The translations under genes and the position numbers were made by a program. Positions 1 through 11,777 of a stretch of DNA of 29,067 nucleotides are shown here, piece after piece (within the stretch, counting starts at the first letter, position 1; every line of letters starts with the position of its first letter). The notes beneath the pieces were generated by a model, which did not search any database, was not told the origin of the DNA, and worked only from the letters and a program-made list of their open reading frames with translations. The stretch lies in contig ML976674.1 in the NCBI GenBank assembly GCA_010015655.1, forward strand, positions 721,453 to 750,519, read 5' to 3'. The DNA comes from Bimuria novae-zelandiae CBS 107.79. Its lineage: Eukaryota; Ascomycota; Dothideomycetes; Pleosporales; Didymosphaeriaceae.

Positions 1-390
1 AGACCATTAGGGCTACAACACCGTTACCCATCATCACGCCAGCAATTGCATGTTCAAGCACGGGAGACTCACAACGATAAATCTTCCGATTCTTGATTCG
101 CCAATGTTCTTGGCATTCTTGGCTTCCCCGCCCACTCGGTCCCCACGTCATTCCCCAGGCCAACTGCCATAGCCGGCAGCGCAGCGCATGCATGCTACAG
201 TCTAACTAGGAAGCTGTATAACGGCTCAGGCACGATAGGGAACTAATGACGAGTACCTTGCGGCGTACTTATAACGGCGCAAGCATGTCGGTACCATATT
301 TTGGCCGTATAAGAAGAGGTTTCATCTGGTGAATATGCAAGTACTCAAGCACTTCTCGAGGTGTCGCATCAGTGCAATTGAGCGTTCGAG
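1..390. other. Intergenic region upstream of the carboxypeptidase gene
   Basis: No coding region is recognisable. A TATAA motif at 308-312 lies about 80 bases upstream of the carboxypeptidase ATG and could be its core promoter, but this is only a positional match. The rest shows no repeat or RNA gene. Confidence 0.4.
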
Positions 391-2536
391 ATGTTGGGTC
401 TGTCGACATTCGCTCTCGTAGGAGCTCTAAGTGGGGTCACTCTCGCGCAATTTCCTCCAACGCCTAGCGGAGTCTCGGTGCTCGAATCGCAAGTTGAAGA
501 GGGTGCTAGGATCTCGTACAAAGAGGTGAGCTAAGAATGGTACCTATGTTCGAGTTGCCGCTGACTTTCCAAACAAGAATGATGTTTGCGAGACGACCGA
601 CGGTGTGAAAAGCTACTCCGGTTACATTCATCTGCCTGCAGGTGCACTCGATGAGCTTGGAGTGAGAAATCAGACTTACGAGATCAACACCTTCTTCTGG
701 TTCTTTGAGAGCCGGAAGGACCCCCAGAATGCGCCACTGGCCATATGGATGAATGGAGGCCCCGGGAGCAGCTCCATGTTGGGACTGCTTCGAGAACATG
801 GCCCTTGCTGGATCAATTCAGATTCTAACTCGACGCGCTTGAACGAATGGTCTTGGAATAATGAGGGTACTTTGAACCAGCTCAAACCACTCGATACTCG
901 TATCTAATGCTAAACAGTTAACATGCTCTACCTTGACCAGCCAGTTCAAGTCGGTCTATCAAACGACGAGCTCGTGAACGTTACGGTTTCGTCCTACACC
1001 GGTTCTGAAGGCGTTGAGGTCGCTAATTTCTCCAATGGCGTACCAGAGCAGAACAACACTTTCTATGTCGGGACTTATCCGAGCCAGAATGAGAACTTTA
1101 CCACTCAGGGTTCGGAAAACTCCGCACGAGCGCTCTGGAACTTTGCACAGGTTTGGTTCCAAGAGTTCCCTTGGTACAAGCCTAACGATAACCGTATTTC
1201 CATCACTACCGAATCGTATGGCGGACGATATGGACCTGCATTCGCTGCATACTTTCAGGAGCAGAACGAGAGGATTGAGAACGGCACCTGGGATGAGGCT
1301 GGTGAGACTCACATCCTGCACCTCGACACTCTTCTCATCATCAACGGATGTGTTGACCGTCTGGTCCAATGGCCCGGCTATCCTATGATGGCTTACAACA
1401 ATACCTATGGTCTCCAAGCGTACAATGAGTCGCGGCATGAGGAGGTTTTGGAGGCTCTGTATAGCGAGGACGGCTGTCTCGCCCAGATCGAACAATGTAG
1501 GAACCTCAGTCTGGTGTACGACCCAACGAACCAAGGTTTTAATGAGTCGGTAAACGAAGTGTGCCAAGAAGCGGAGACGTTCTGTACAGAGAGCATCAGA
1601 GATCCATACTTCGATAGCGACGTCAACTACTATGATATCAGCGCGCCAGCTGCGGCGAGCTTTCCGCCACCGTGGTATGCGGGATTTTTGAACCAGCCTC
1701 ATGTCCAGGCGAGTTTGGGGGTTCCGCTCAACTGGACGCAGTCCAACAGCGCCGTTTCGAGGGCCTTCAGAGGCATTGGCGACTACCCGCGTCCGGGCTG
1801 GAAAGAGGACTTAGCTTACCTCCTTGAAGAGGGTATCAAAGTCACTCTCGTTTATGGCGACCGCGATTACGCTTGCAACTGGTACGGTGGCGAGCTACTC
1901 TCCCTCGCTATCAACTATACCAACACCGACGAATTCCACTCAGCCGGCTACGCACCAGTCCAGGTCAACGACTCATACATCGGTGGACAGGTCCGCCAAT
2001 ACGGCAACCTCTCGTTTACCCGTGTCTACGAAGCCGGCCACGAAGTGCCCGCCTACCAGCCCGAGACGGCGTACAAGATCTTCATGCGCGCGCTCTTCAA
2101 TCACGATATCGCCACCGGCGAGATCTCGACCACTGAGAACCCTGACTACGCGACCGAAGGACCGGCGGATGTGTTCAACATCACGAACGAGCCTGTTCAG
2201 TTGCCTGGCAGCCAGTGCTACGTCTTGGACAAGAACCAATGTACCGCGGAGCAGTGGGCAACTGTTGAGGATGGAACGGCGCTGGTGAGGAACTGGATTG
2301 TTGTGGATGCGAACACTAGCTTCCTGTTCCCCGATCTTGCCAATGGCACGGGGAATGGAACGGCGGGAACGGGCACACCCACGCCTTCGCTGGGACCTAA
2401 CCCAACAGGAGGAGCGGTGCCGACCGAGTTCCCTGGTGCTGCGAGCAGATTGGGGCAGCCATTCGGCTTGGAGATGAGGGCTGTTGGTAGTGCAGTGTTA
2501 GCGATGGGTCTGGGGAGCTTGATGGTACTGCTGTAG
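391..2536 (+). CDS. Secreted serine carboxypeptidase (peptidase family S10), probably GPI-anchored
   Basis: Exons 391-525, 578-866 and 918-2536 give a 680-residue protein; introns are 526-577 and 867-917. The start is chosen because the first exon encodes a clear signal peptide (hydrophobic core [12 protein letters not shown], likely cut near TLAQ) and its splice joins in frame to the VCETT...KSYSG segment typical of fungal S10 enzymes. Family marks: [10 protein letters not shown] oxyanion region in exon 2, [10 protein letters not shown], catalytic Ser241 in TESYGGRYG, Asp458 in [10 protein letters not shown], and His516 in [11 protein letters not shown]. Many N-x-S/T sites fit a secreted glycoprotein. 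The C-terminus has a Gly/Thr/Pro-rich linker followed by a short hydrophobic tail ([14 protein letters not shown]), which suggests a GPI anchor. S10 enzymes remove C-terminal residues from peptides at acidic pH. The protein is longer than vacuolar carboxypeptidase Y, so a cell-wall or extracellular role is more likely. Nothing links it to the polyketide synthase downstream. Confidence 0.93.
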
Positions 2537-3063
2537 AGGATTCGTCGGCCTGGCTCTTCGTGCCTTCTAGTATCGCCGTATCAAGATCTCAATACACTAT
2601 CGCGTGAGAACCTGCAGAGACTTTACATGTTTACGCTGGCTTGCTTTCAATGTTGCGATGAGAGGGTCGAGGAAACATTTTCCACTTCTCCAGGGCTTGG
2701 AAAGCGTCAGCTGACCGCGCGATCGGCTGGACGCGACTTCCGTCCAACTCCTGGCCCGTGCGCTTTTGTCCTAACACTATTCCGACGATGACCTCTTCTT
2801 CCCCAACACCAGTGTGATGTTCCGGTCGACTTACAACCGATTCCATTGATTCCTCGGTCCTTCTGAAATACTGCAAACGAACTGCTCCGAGGTAGTCGCC
2901 CATGCAAGGGAGCTCCGGCCTCACACGTACCCGCCCTACAACACCCAAGCAAGGTATTGGAGCGGCCCCACCACAATGTAGGCCAACTACATGCTTGATA
3001 CTACAAAGTAAGCTGACGCATATACTACCTAGGGATACGGTCTGTCGTCGCCGAAAAGAGAAG
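2537..3063. other. Intergenic region between carboxypeptidase and F-box remnant
   Basis: About 530 bases without a supported gene. Minus-strand open frames here have no recognisable motif and no intron or start context that stands out. Confidence 0.4.
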
Positions 3064-4326
3064 ATGTCGGCCGCATTATCCCTTCACGATCTTCCCACCG
3101 AGACACTGTGGCACATCGCGAGCCACTTGACCTCGCCCGACATTACGCGCGATGTCAGTAAACGATACGATTGGTGATTCGACTACGACAGATGCGCGCT
3201 TAGGCTAGTCTCGCGAGCTATCAAGGCGAAGGTCCAACACGTCTTCTTAAACGAAATATTCGGCCAGCTTGATGTAGACTTTAGGCTGCATTATCTGTAA
3301 TCGTTGGCTCTCATGTCACAGAACGCGCAGATAGTGGGAGCGATAAAATGCTTGAACTTCAACTCCTACCAGTGGGGTGGGCGCAAGGCTGCTGTAGATG
3401 AGCCTGATAAGGATCACGAAGATGAAGAAGAAGCTGCTCGAAATGATCATCATCCAGCCAGTCTCATGGGTAAGCCCGCTACCAATATCGTTCTACTAGC
3501 TTTGGCATGATCTAATGGGTAACAGTGGGATCAAATCGATGTACGTGCCCTCCATGAAGAGTGCTCCACAACTCGACTTGCGTCTAATGTGCTATCGGTT
3601 CTGGGCCCACTCAATTTACGATCGAAAAAACTTCACTTCGACGACCATTATGAACACGAATTAGATCACGCGTCAGCGGTAGGCTGCCATGTTGCCGCTT
3701 TCGACATGCCGCAGCGTTTAACGTGTGCCTTCAGCGACCTCGAAGAGCTAGATCTGCATATTACATGGATGCTAAAAACTGCATGTACGCTTTCTCTTGC
3801 CCTCGTGAAGAAGCCCGCGTCATTAATCCGTCATAGACAAGTTGCCACTTGCGCGTCACAAGCAGCAGGTTGACAGATTTCTCTCAACACCCCATGAATC
3901 ACTCAGATCCTTGACGATACGATGCGATTTGTTGACAATAAGCAACAACACATTAGAAATTTTGGAGTTAATGGTCTTCAACCGACTCACCAACTTTCGC
4001 TTGGAGCTAGTTACGGAAATCGAGCATGATAGACGTAATAGACTAGAATATTTCTCCGATCCCATTTGGACGTCCAGCTTCTGCATCTAGCCTATATCGT
4101 CCTCAATGCCGATAGGTGGTCCCAAATTTTGGATCTCCTCACAGCGGAACACTAATAAATAACGAATGTGCAACTTGCCCATCTGGCGGAGACTTCGCAT
4201 CCCTTTGTCTTTGGCGACGCCCGTGTGTTTCAGGTCACAGCAGAGAAGGATATGTCGACTCAACTGAGCTTGGCCAAAAAGACGATGAGAGTCGATTTGG
4301 AGGATTTATGGGATTGTGGCCATTGA
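3064..4326 (+). pseudogene. Degraded F-box protein gene
   Basis: The ATG at 3064 opens a typical N-terminal F-box (LSLHDLPTETLWHIASHL). The same frame continues with ALRLVSRAIKAKVQHVFLNE and SLALMSQNAQIVGAIKCLNF, but it is broken by TGA at 3175-3177 and TAA at 3298-3300. A good intron signal lies at 3470-3525 (GTAAGC donor, TCTAAT branch point, ACAG acceptor) and a second possible one starts near 3793. Further coding pieces follow in shifted frames: FSDLEELDLHITWML near 3730-3775, LSTPHESLRSLTIRCDLLT near 3880-3940, and a piece ending TAEH at two stops near 4152. After those stops the same frame resumes with HLAETSHPFVFGDARVFQV and runs to about 4326. F-box proteins normally present substrates to SCF ubiquitin ligases. 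With several stops and frame changes a working product is unlikely, though one stop might fall inside an unrecognised intron. Confidence 0.6.
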
Positions 4327-5770
4327 GATGAATATGAAGACGTGAGCGACCGAGACTGACATCTTAGTCGGCCACTCGGACAGCATTGAACCAAGGCCTC
4401 GATGGTCGCTTGCGTCTCACCGATTTGCAATACACTGTACTCGGCGCTTAACGCAGGATTGAGACGACGGGCACTTTGGGCCTTGCCTGCGACTCATGAC
4501 GATAAAAGAAAAGCCCAAGGCAAGGTTGACAGACTGTGCCGCGAACTTTCTTAGGTTGCCCGCGTTCTTGAGTAACAGCTTCGTAACGAACGCACGATTT
4601 CGTTTATCGTCATTATGCATCGCAGGTTACCCAGTATGAGGAAGCAAAGTCTATATGCATGTTGGACAAATTGTGAGCGACTCGCGCAGAGATCTATCTG
4701 CAAATCTCGTCACATTTTTCACACGGCCGGAGATATGAAAGAACATCCAGAACCAACTGTTACACCGCCCACGTATGGGTAGGCTGGATATCCGTCTCCG
4801 CGGTCCAATCCCACACGGGCCAACTGCATCCCTAGCCGCAGCTATTTTCGTATTTTCATATTTTCATTTACCGCACCAACATCACCCTGTCGCCGTTCTT
4901 CTCCGGAATGCAGAAATGAAAAGCAAAATGCGAAACGACAGTGATGCACGCGATTTTCTCGGTCCGGTACTCAAATACGGCACCCAAGAATCTGGTCCAA
5001 CGTATCACCGTGCTCCTATTCACCTGGTCGTATAGGAGTCCGTCTTGCGATGGACTTAAGCGTGCAACAGTTCACTATTGACGATATAATTTTACGCTCT
5101 GGCTTCACACCGCTTGCCTTTCCCGTTGGTCGCGTTCCTCCTTGCTTTCGGCTACTCGCAACAATGGTTGCCATTTTGCGCCTACGCCGCTTCGCTTAGC
5201 TTCCCGCGTGCTTGTCACGTTTCCTTGCTTTCTCTAGGCTTTACTACACGTGGGGGCCGGACAGCGTCATAAATCATCCCTTGCTTTCGGTTGCATCCAG
5301 GCAAAGACGCCACGCGATGAATAGGTGCCTGAATAAGAACAAGATTGACATGTGGTCCGGGTAGCACAAAGGCATCTAACATCCCAGTGTTACACTGGCT
5401 TCGCTTACTGACTCTACTTTACAGATGTCAGGCTAGTATTCACGAAATTAGGCCCAACTCCCCCATTTTATGCAGGTCTATGTGTCTATTCACATGCCTT
5501 GGAGCAGTTGATCTCCTCATTCACGACCATCGATCCTTCTTAACGCCAAGGAAGCAAGGACACCCCTAACCGACACTGATAAGCATGAAGAAATCACGAC
5601 TACAAACATACTTCACCAAGCTTGAATTAACCGGCCTGCGCCGCACTGGAACGCTGGGCGAGGTAAATCGAGAGCACCGCAAAACGCACAGATGACGAAC
5701 GACAAGGATCACTCGCTTTGGTGCATTTGTGAAAAAAATCTTTCATGCCAACAGAACGGCACGACGTACA
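4327..5770. other. Long intergenic region upstream of the polyketide synthase
   Basis: About 1.4 kb with no gene I can support. Short open frames occur on both strands but lack motifs and consistent codon use. A CACGTG palindrome (a common bHLH target) is at 5247-5252, and several CTTGCTTTC-type pyrimidine stretches occur between 5110 and 5290. No cluster-type transcription factor gene is visible. Confidence 0.4.
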
Positions 5771-5776
5771 TATATA
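5771..5776 (+). promoter_or_regulatory. Possible TATA box of the polyketide synthase
   Basis: TATATA lies 50 bases before the chosen ATG at 5826, in the position expected for a fungal core promoter. It is supported only by sequence match and distance. Confidence 0.35.
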
Positions 5777-5825
5777 GTGAGGTGAGGAATGTCTGGACAG
5801 GAAGGCCCACAGTCGTTCTCTCAAG

Positions 5826-8800
5826 ATGCCTCAAAACGTATATGACAGTTCCGAGAACCCTTCTACGCCTATCAGCGTATCTACACAGTCCTCTTCGCAT
5901 GTCAACGTATCTACACAGTCCTCTTCGCCTGTCAACGTTCCCATGGTATATGAGAGCCCGGATTTGGCTGCCTCACCAAAGGCTACAGTAAGTTGGATTG
6001 TCTTCGTAATGAAGCATAGTGAATGACATGCATTCAGCAGTATGACAATGATGTTGCCATCGTGGGAATGTCCTGTCGGACCGCTGGCGGAAACGACACA
6101 CCTGAGAAGCTATGGAAGTTTCTCATGGAACAGAAGCATGCCTCGGGTGAGGTACCTAAGGAGCGATGGGAGCCATGGCTTCGACGAGACCCTCGAAATG
6201 CAAAGATAATCGCGAACACCACGACCAAGGGGTACTTCATTGAGAACCTGGAGGATTTCGACGCAGCCTTTTTCGGGATCTCTCCTAAGGAAGCCGAACT
6301 CATGGACCCTCATCAACGCCTTGCCCTAGAGCTCTCGTGGGAGGCGCTCGAGAACGGTGGCATTGACCCGAAGCGATTGTCGGGATCCGATACTGCCGTG
6401 TTCATGGGCGTGGACTCTGATGACTATTCAAGGCTCATCATGGAGGATCTACCCAATATCGAAGCTTGGTCGGGAATCGGTACTGCGTACCATGGAATCC
6501 CAAATCGCATCTCATATCATCTCGATCTCATGGGACCTAGCACCGCAGGTGAGTAGACCCTACGGTATCAGAGCTCCCTACACATATGAATCGCACCATA
6601 TCGATCGCGTACTAATACCATCGCAGTTGACGCAGCATGTGCCTCTTCTCTCATTGCGATCCACCTAGGGCGTCAGGCGATTTTGTCAGGCGAGTCTACA
6701 GTGGCTTTGTGTGGTGGCGTTAATGTGCTTTGCGCGCCTGGCCTTACTCATATGCTTGACAAGGCTGGTGCACTCGCCTCGGATGGACTCTGTGTTTCGT
6801 TTGACGACGATGCTCACGGTTATGCGAGGGGTGAAGGCGGTGCGATTGTGGTGCTCAAGAAGCTGTCGCGCGCCATCGCTGACAACGACAACATCCTAGC
6901 TGTGCTGAAAGGTACGGCTACTGCTCAGGACGGCAAGACTAATGGTATCATGGCACCGAATGCGAAAGCTCAAGAGATGGTTGCGAGGCAAGCACTTTCG
7001 CGAGCGGGTGGTCTTGACCCTATGACCATAGGCTACGTCGAGGCCCATGCTACGTCGACATCGCTGGGTGACCCAACTGAGGTTGGCGCCATGTCCCAAG
7101 TCTACGGTGTGGGAAGGTTGAGCGATAAACCATGTGCGATAGGGTCTATCAAGCCAAACGTTGGGCATCTTGAAGCGGCGGCTGGTGCTATTGGTTTTGT
7201 CAAGGCCGTCATGGCGGTCAGCAAAGGCGAATTGGCTCCACAAACCTTGCTGAAAAAGCTCAACACGCGTGTCGACTGGGCCAATTCAGGTCTCCGGGTC
7301 GTTCAAGAAGCGTCCAAATGGTCTGAGAGCTCGGGGCTTCGTAGAGCAGCGATCTGCTCATACGGGTACGGCGGTTCTGTAGCCCATGCCGTCATTGAGC
7401 AAGCACCGCCCACGTACCGGAAAGCCTTCGAAATGACGAAGAAGCGCCTGCAGGACAAGGAAGAAACTCCGGTGACCTTGGTAATCTCCTCTTTCCAGGA
7501 AAATAGGCTCAGCAATCAAGCCATTCAGCTCGCTGACTGGCTAATGAGTGAAGGCCGCGAGGTAAACCTAAGAGCCATTGCAACTACCCTAGCTCAGCGT
7601 CGAGCCGCTCAGGACTACCGCGCAACTTTTGTGGTCGAAAGCCACACTGAAGCCATCCAAGCACTCCGAGAGTTCGCAGCTGGAAATTCTGGTCAATGGA
7701 CTGCAAGCCATCGTGTGCTCGGTACAACGACGAAGAAAGACCTCGTCTGGGCCTTCTCTGGACATGGCGCACAGTGGATCAACATGGCCAAGGAACTCCT
7801 GCACGAGCCCGCTTTCTACCACACGATTGCAGCAATGGAGAAGCTGGTGGAGAGAGAAGCAGGCTTCTCGGCTCTGTCCGCACTTCAAACGGGCAACATA
7901 GGTGGTACTAGCAAGGTGCAAGTGCTCACTTATTTAATGCAAGTCGGTCTGGCTGAGGTACTTCGAGACAAGGGGTTGGCGCCTCAAGCTGTCATCGGCC
8001 ACTCAGTGGGAGAAATCGCGGCATCAGTCGTTGCAGGATGTCTCAAAGCAGATGAGGGTGCACTCTTGGTGTCGCGCAGAGCGCGCTTGTATGCACAGGT
8101 CGAAGGCAAAGGAGGCATGGCATTGGTCAACCTTTCCTTCGCGACTTGCCAGAAGGAGCTCGGAGGTAGAAAAGACGTCGTGGCGGCCATCGATTCCTCT
8201 CCATCGTCGTGTGTGGTTAGCGGGGAGCTTGCACCGCTCGCACAGTATCTTGCCGAGCTGGCAGAAAGGGGCGTCACAACATTCCGGGTCAAGAGTGACG
8301 TTGCCTTCCATTCTCCTATGCTGGAGAAGCTAGGCAAGCCTTTGGAAGAGGCTTTGAAGGGCGCCATCACCCCCCGTATGCCCAAAATCCCAATCTACTC
8401 GACCCCACACCTCGATCCGCGCACGGATAGTCTTCGGGATGTTGATTACTGGGTTCGCAACATGATCGAACCAGTTCGTCTCAACGAAGCGGTCAAAGCG
8501 GCGGCCAATGATGGATACCGTATGTTCTTAGAGGTCTCATCGCACCCGATCATCACGCACTCGATCAGCGACATACTAGCCGCTCAAGGCATTGACTCCG
8601 AGACAGCAACTGTTGGCGTCATGAAGAGGGACATATCTTCCAACAGAAGCTTGCTACATGCAGTGGCCCAGCTATATACCACCGGCGCGTCAGTCGACTT
8701 CGAGGCCCAGCTCGGAACCTCCCATTGGGCGACAAATGTACCTGGTACTCCGTGGGTGCAAAAGCCCCACTGGAAGCAGGTCGAGACTGGCTCTGCAAGT

Positions 8801-11395
8801 GCTGCTCAACAACACGATGTCGATAGCCACATTGTCCTCGGGCAATGTATAGATATCGCCGGCTCCGACACCCGCGTCTACACAACAATCCTTGACGACA
8901 AGAGGAAGCCTTATCCTCTGACCCATCCGCTCGACGGCACCGAGATCATTCCCGCGGCTGTCTATTGCAACACATTCCAGAAGGCTACCGGTGGAACAGT
9001 GTTGAAAGACCTACAACTGCACATCCCAACTCCCATGACACCTAATCTGCGCGAGGTCCAGGTCGTGGTGGATGGCGACTCTATACGTTTGTTTTCGCGC
9101 CTGTCGTCATCTGAAGGCACCCCTGATGTATCAGAACACCCTTGGACCGATCATAGTGCCTCTAAATGGTTCAAAGAGGACATGACGGATCGCCACCAGA
9201 CATACGACATTGACGCCATCAAGGAGCGAATTGGCGACGTGCTTCCAAACAGTTTCGCTTGGGATTTCTTGCAGAAGATTGGCGTCTCCGGCATCGCGTA
9301 TCCCTGGGCCGTCCTTGAGCATTATGGCAATGACAAGGAGATGATTGTAAAGTTGGACATGGACCCCCATCACGCCACAGTTTCCTGGGACTCGCGTTCT
9401 TGGGCTCCATTTCTAGACGCTGCAACTTCGGTTGGCTCGTCGATCTTCTTCAAGAGTCTCGAGATGCGCATCGTCTCCGGTGTTGACGAGGTCGTCTTCA
9501 TTTCACCCGAAGACCCACCGAAGGTCGGCTACCTCTTCATCGAAGAATCGAGCGATTTGAAAAGCTTGGCGGTCGATGTCAGTGTACTGAGTGAAGTGGG
9601 TGAGTTGCTGGCGAAGGTGAAGTCGATGAGGCTCTCGGCAATCGAGGCGGTTCTGGATCGGACCCTTGGTGTGGCCGCGCTCGTTCATCAACTCGCATGG
9701 GTGCCGCCCGTGTTCGCCGAGGCTCCTCTTGTCACGAATCACGTGCTCCTTGTCTGCGAAGACGAAGAATTGTCTGATACCTACGCAGACGAGCTTCCAG
9801 ATTTGGCCAAGGTTCTTGTTCAGACTTCATCAGTTGACAACCTTGACGTCGAAGCAGTATCGAGTTTGCTAAGCCGGGACGGGGTCATTGTCATTTACAT
9901 CCCCGGTCGAGCTCGGTCATTTGATGATGTGCCGGAAATGGCTCACAACTTCACCTGGGAAGCAACGCGTCTTCTGAAGCACTTGGCAAGCCTTGCTACT
10001 ACCCCAAAGTTCTTTGTCATCACAGAAAGCATCTACAAGGCTGAAACGCCAACGGCTCTCGCTCAAGGTCCGCTGTACGGTTTTGCACGTATCGCCGCAC
10101 AAGAATATCCGGAGCTATGGGGTGGTCTTATCGACAATGAAGGACCGCGCTTTCCAAAGCTGGCTCTCAAGTATGTCCAAGAGCAAGACGTCGTGCGGAT
10201 GCAGGACGGACTGCCGCGTATTGCTCGGATGAGACCTTTCAACAAGCACCAGCGACACGCGACCAGTTCGAAAGTGACACTTCTGCCAAAGCCACATGGA
10301 ACATACATCGTCACTGGAGGCTTTGGCGACCTTGGTCTGGAGGTTCTACAGTTCCTCGTTGAGAAGAAAGCCCGCCGCATCGTTGTAGTCTCACGCAGCA
10401 GTCTACCACCTAGGCGTGAGTGGGCGCAGGCCGAAGGTCGCGTGAAGGCTGTCGTGGAGAAGATTAAGCTGCTCGAAGCCAAGGGCGCAAGCATCTACGG
10501 CGTTGCACTAGATATCAGCGCTCCGGACGCAGACACTCAGCTCCTCGCATTCCTCGACCGCCTTCCGCCCGTCATGGGTGTCGTCCACGCAGCCGGCATC
10601 AACGAAGACGGCCTCATTAGAGACACAACCTCCGCCTCCTTCTCCCGCGTCTTCGCCCCGAAGGTCGCTGGCGCGCTTGCCTTGCACAAGCTTTTCCCAC
10701 CCACCACGCTCGACTTCTTCATCCTCTTCTCGTCCATCGGACAACTCGTCGGCACATCAGGCCAAGCTCCCTATGGCGGCGCAAACGCCTTCCTCGACGT
10801 CCTGGCCACGCACCGCAGACACCTGGGCGACAACGCCATCGCGATACAATGGACGGCGTGGCGCGGTATGGGGCTCGGCGCAGACTCAGAGTTCCTGACC
10901 GTCGAGCTCAACAGCAAGGGTATCACTGACATCACCTGCCACGAAGGCTTCCTTGCGTGGGAGCACCTCGACAAGTACGACACCGACCACGCCGTCGTGA
11001 CGCGCGCGAGGATCCTCGACGCCGACGAAGTCATCCCGTTCCGGCTCGTCGCCGACATCGCGCAGAGGCACGCGCGTGTCGTCGCGGCGGGTACGCCTAT
11101 CCCGGCTGACAAAACGACGACGCGCCCGACTGGGGGCGCGGAGCTGAAGACATGGCTGAGCATCAAGATCCGCGAGTGCATTGGCGCGGTGCTGCATATG
11201 GATGTCGAAGACATTGATGTTCGCGCTGCGGTGGCCGATTTGGGCGTCGACAGTGTGATGACGGTTGCGGTGAGGCAGAAGTTGCAGGCTGTGTTGGGAG
11301 TCAAGGTGCCGCCGACGTTGATGTGGAAGGAGCCTACTGTTACGCATCTGGTGGAGTGGTTTAGAGGGAAGTTGGAGGAGAGCGAGACAAATTGA
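5826..11395 (+). CDS. Partially reducing type I polyketide synthase, 6-methylsalicylic acid synthase class
   Basis: Exons 5826-5987, 6038-6548 and 6627-11395 give 1813 residues; introns 5988-6037 and 6549-6626 have good signals (the second has ACTAATAC). The ATG at 5826 has A at -3 and supplies a Ser/Thr-rich leader before DVAIVGMSC. Domains in order: ketosynthase (Cys229 in VDAACASS, His365 in EAHATST, His405 in NVGHLEA); malonyl-type acyltransferase from about 595 (Ser684 in [14 protein letters not shown] near 786); dehydratase/thioester-hydrolase-like domain (His991 in [10 protein letters not shown], Asp1155 in PFLDAATS); ketoreductase ([10 protein letters not shown] at 1454, Ser1594, Tyr1607, Asn1611); acyl carrier (Ser1767 in LGVDSVMTV). 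There is no enoylreductase, methyltransferase or C-terminal thioesterase. Length and order match the 6-MSAS/mellein synthase family, which builds a tetra- or pentaketide with one programmed ketoreduction and releases an aromatic acid or dihydroisocoumarin. All catalytic residues are present, so it is probably functional. Sequence alone does not separate 6-methylsalicylic acid from mellein as product. Confidence 0.95.
5876..5935 (+). repeat. Two-copy 30-bp tandem repeat in synthase exon 1
   Basis: Copies 5876-5905 and 5906-5935 differ at a single base (CGCATG versus CGCCTG). They encode [10 protein letters not shown] and [10 protein letters not shown] in the leader ahead of the ketosynthase. 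The length is a multiple of three, so copy number can change without a frameshift. Confidence 0.9.
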
Positions 11396-11777
11396 GGGAG
11401 GGGATAGGTGGGTGGAAGGAGTGTCAAATTGGATACGCGGTTTTGCGTCAGACTTTTGTCTGTTGGTCTGTCCGTATGATTTCTTTCTGTTTTGCTTGAG
11501 GGGCGGGAAGGGTCTCGGCACCAGTAATACAGTTGTTGTAGTAGACCCAATAGAATTTCAGTTACGTATGAGTTGGAAACGCCTCTGAGAATCATGAAGA
11601 AGTCATGACAAGTCCTGATTCTATTAGGAGGTTGGCGCGTGAAGCAGCGGTAGGATTCGTCGTGAGCCTCCTCCATTGAAACTCCCGAGCTAATCGGTAT
11701 GTTACTGTGGATATAGATATGGTATACAAAACAGCTTATGCAGACACATCGGTAAACTCGCCTGGCACAACGTCAGC
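11396..11777. other. Intergenic region between convergent genes
   Basis: Holds the 3' ends of the synthase (plus strand) and the unknown gene (minus strand). No other feature is recognised; a long minus-strand open frame running into the synthase is a shadow of its coding sequence. Confidence 0.5.

Noticed and set aside
959..1702. 247-codon open frame on the minus strand
   Set aside because: It lies opposite the S10 carboxypeptidase exon, whose catalytic motifs are on the plus strand; no motif supports the antisense frame.
4775..5569. Two short plus-strand open frames (86 and 74 codons) between the F-box remnant and the synthase
   Set aside because: No recognisable domain, splice structure or codon bias.
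10771..11676. 301-codon open frame on the minus strand
   Set aside because: Antisense to the KR-ACP end of the polyketide synthase. It is Ser/Arg/Thr-rich in the way expected of an antisense reading of GC-rich coding DNA.
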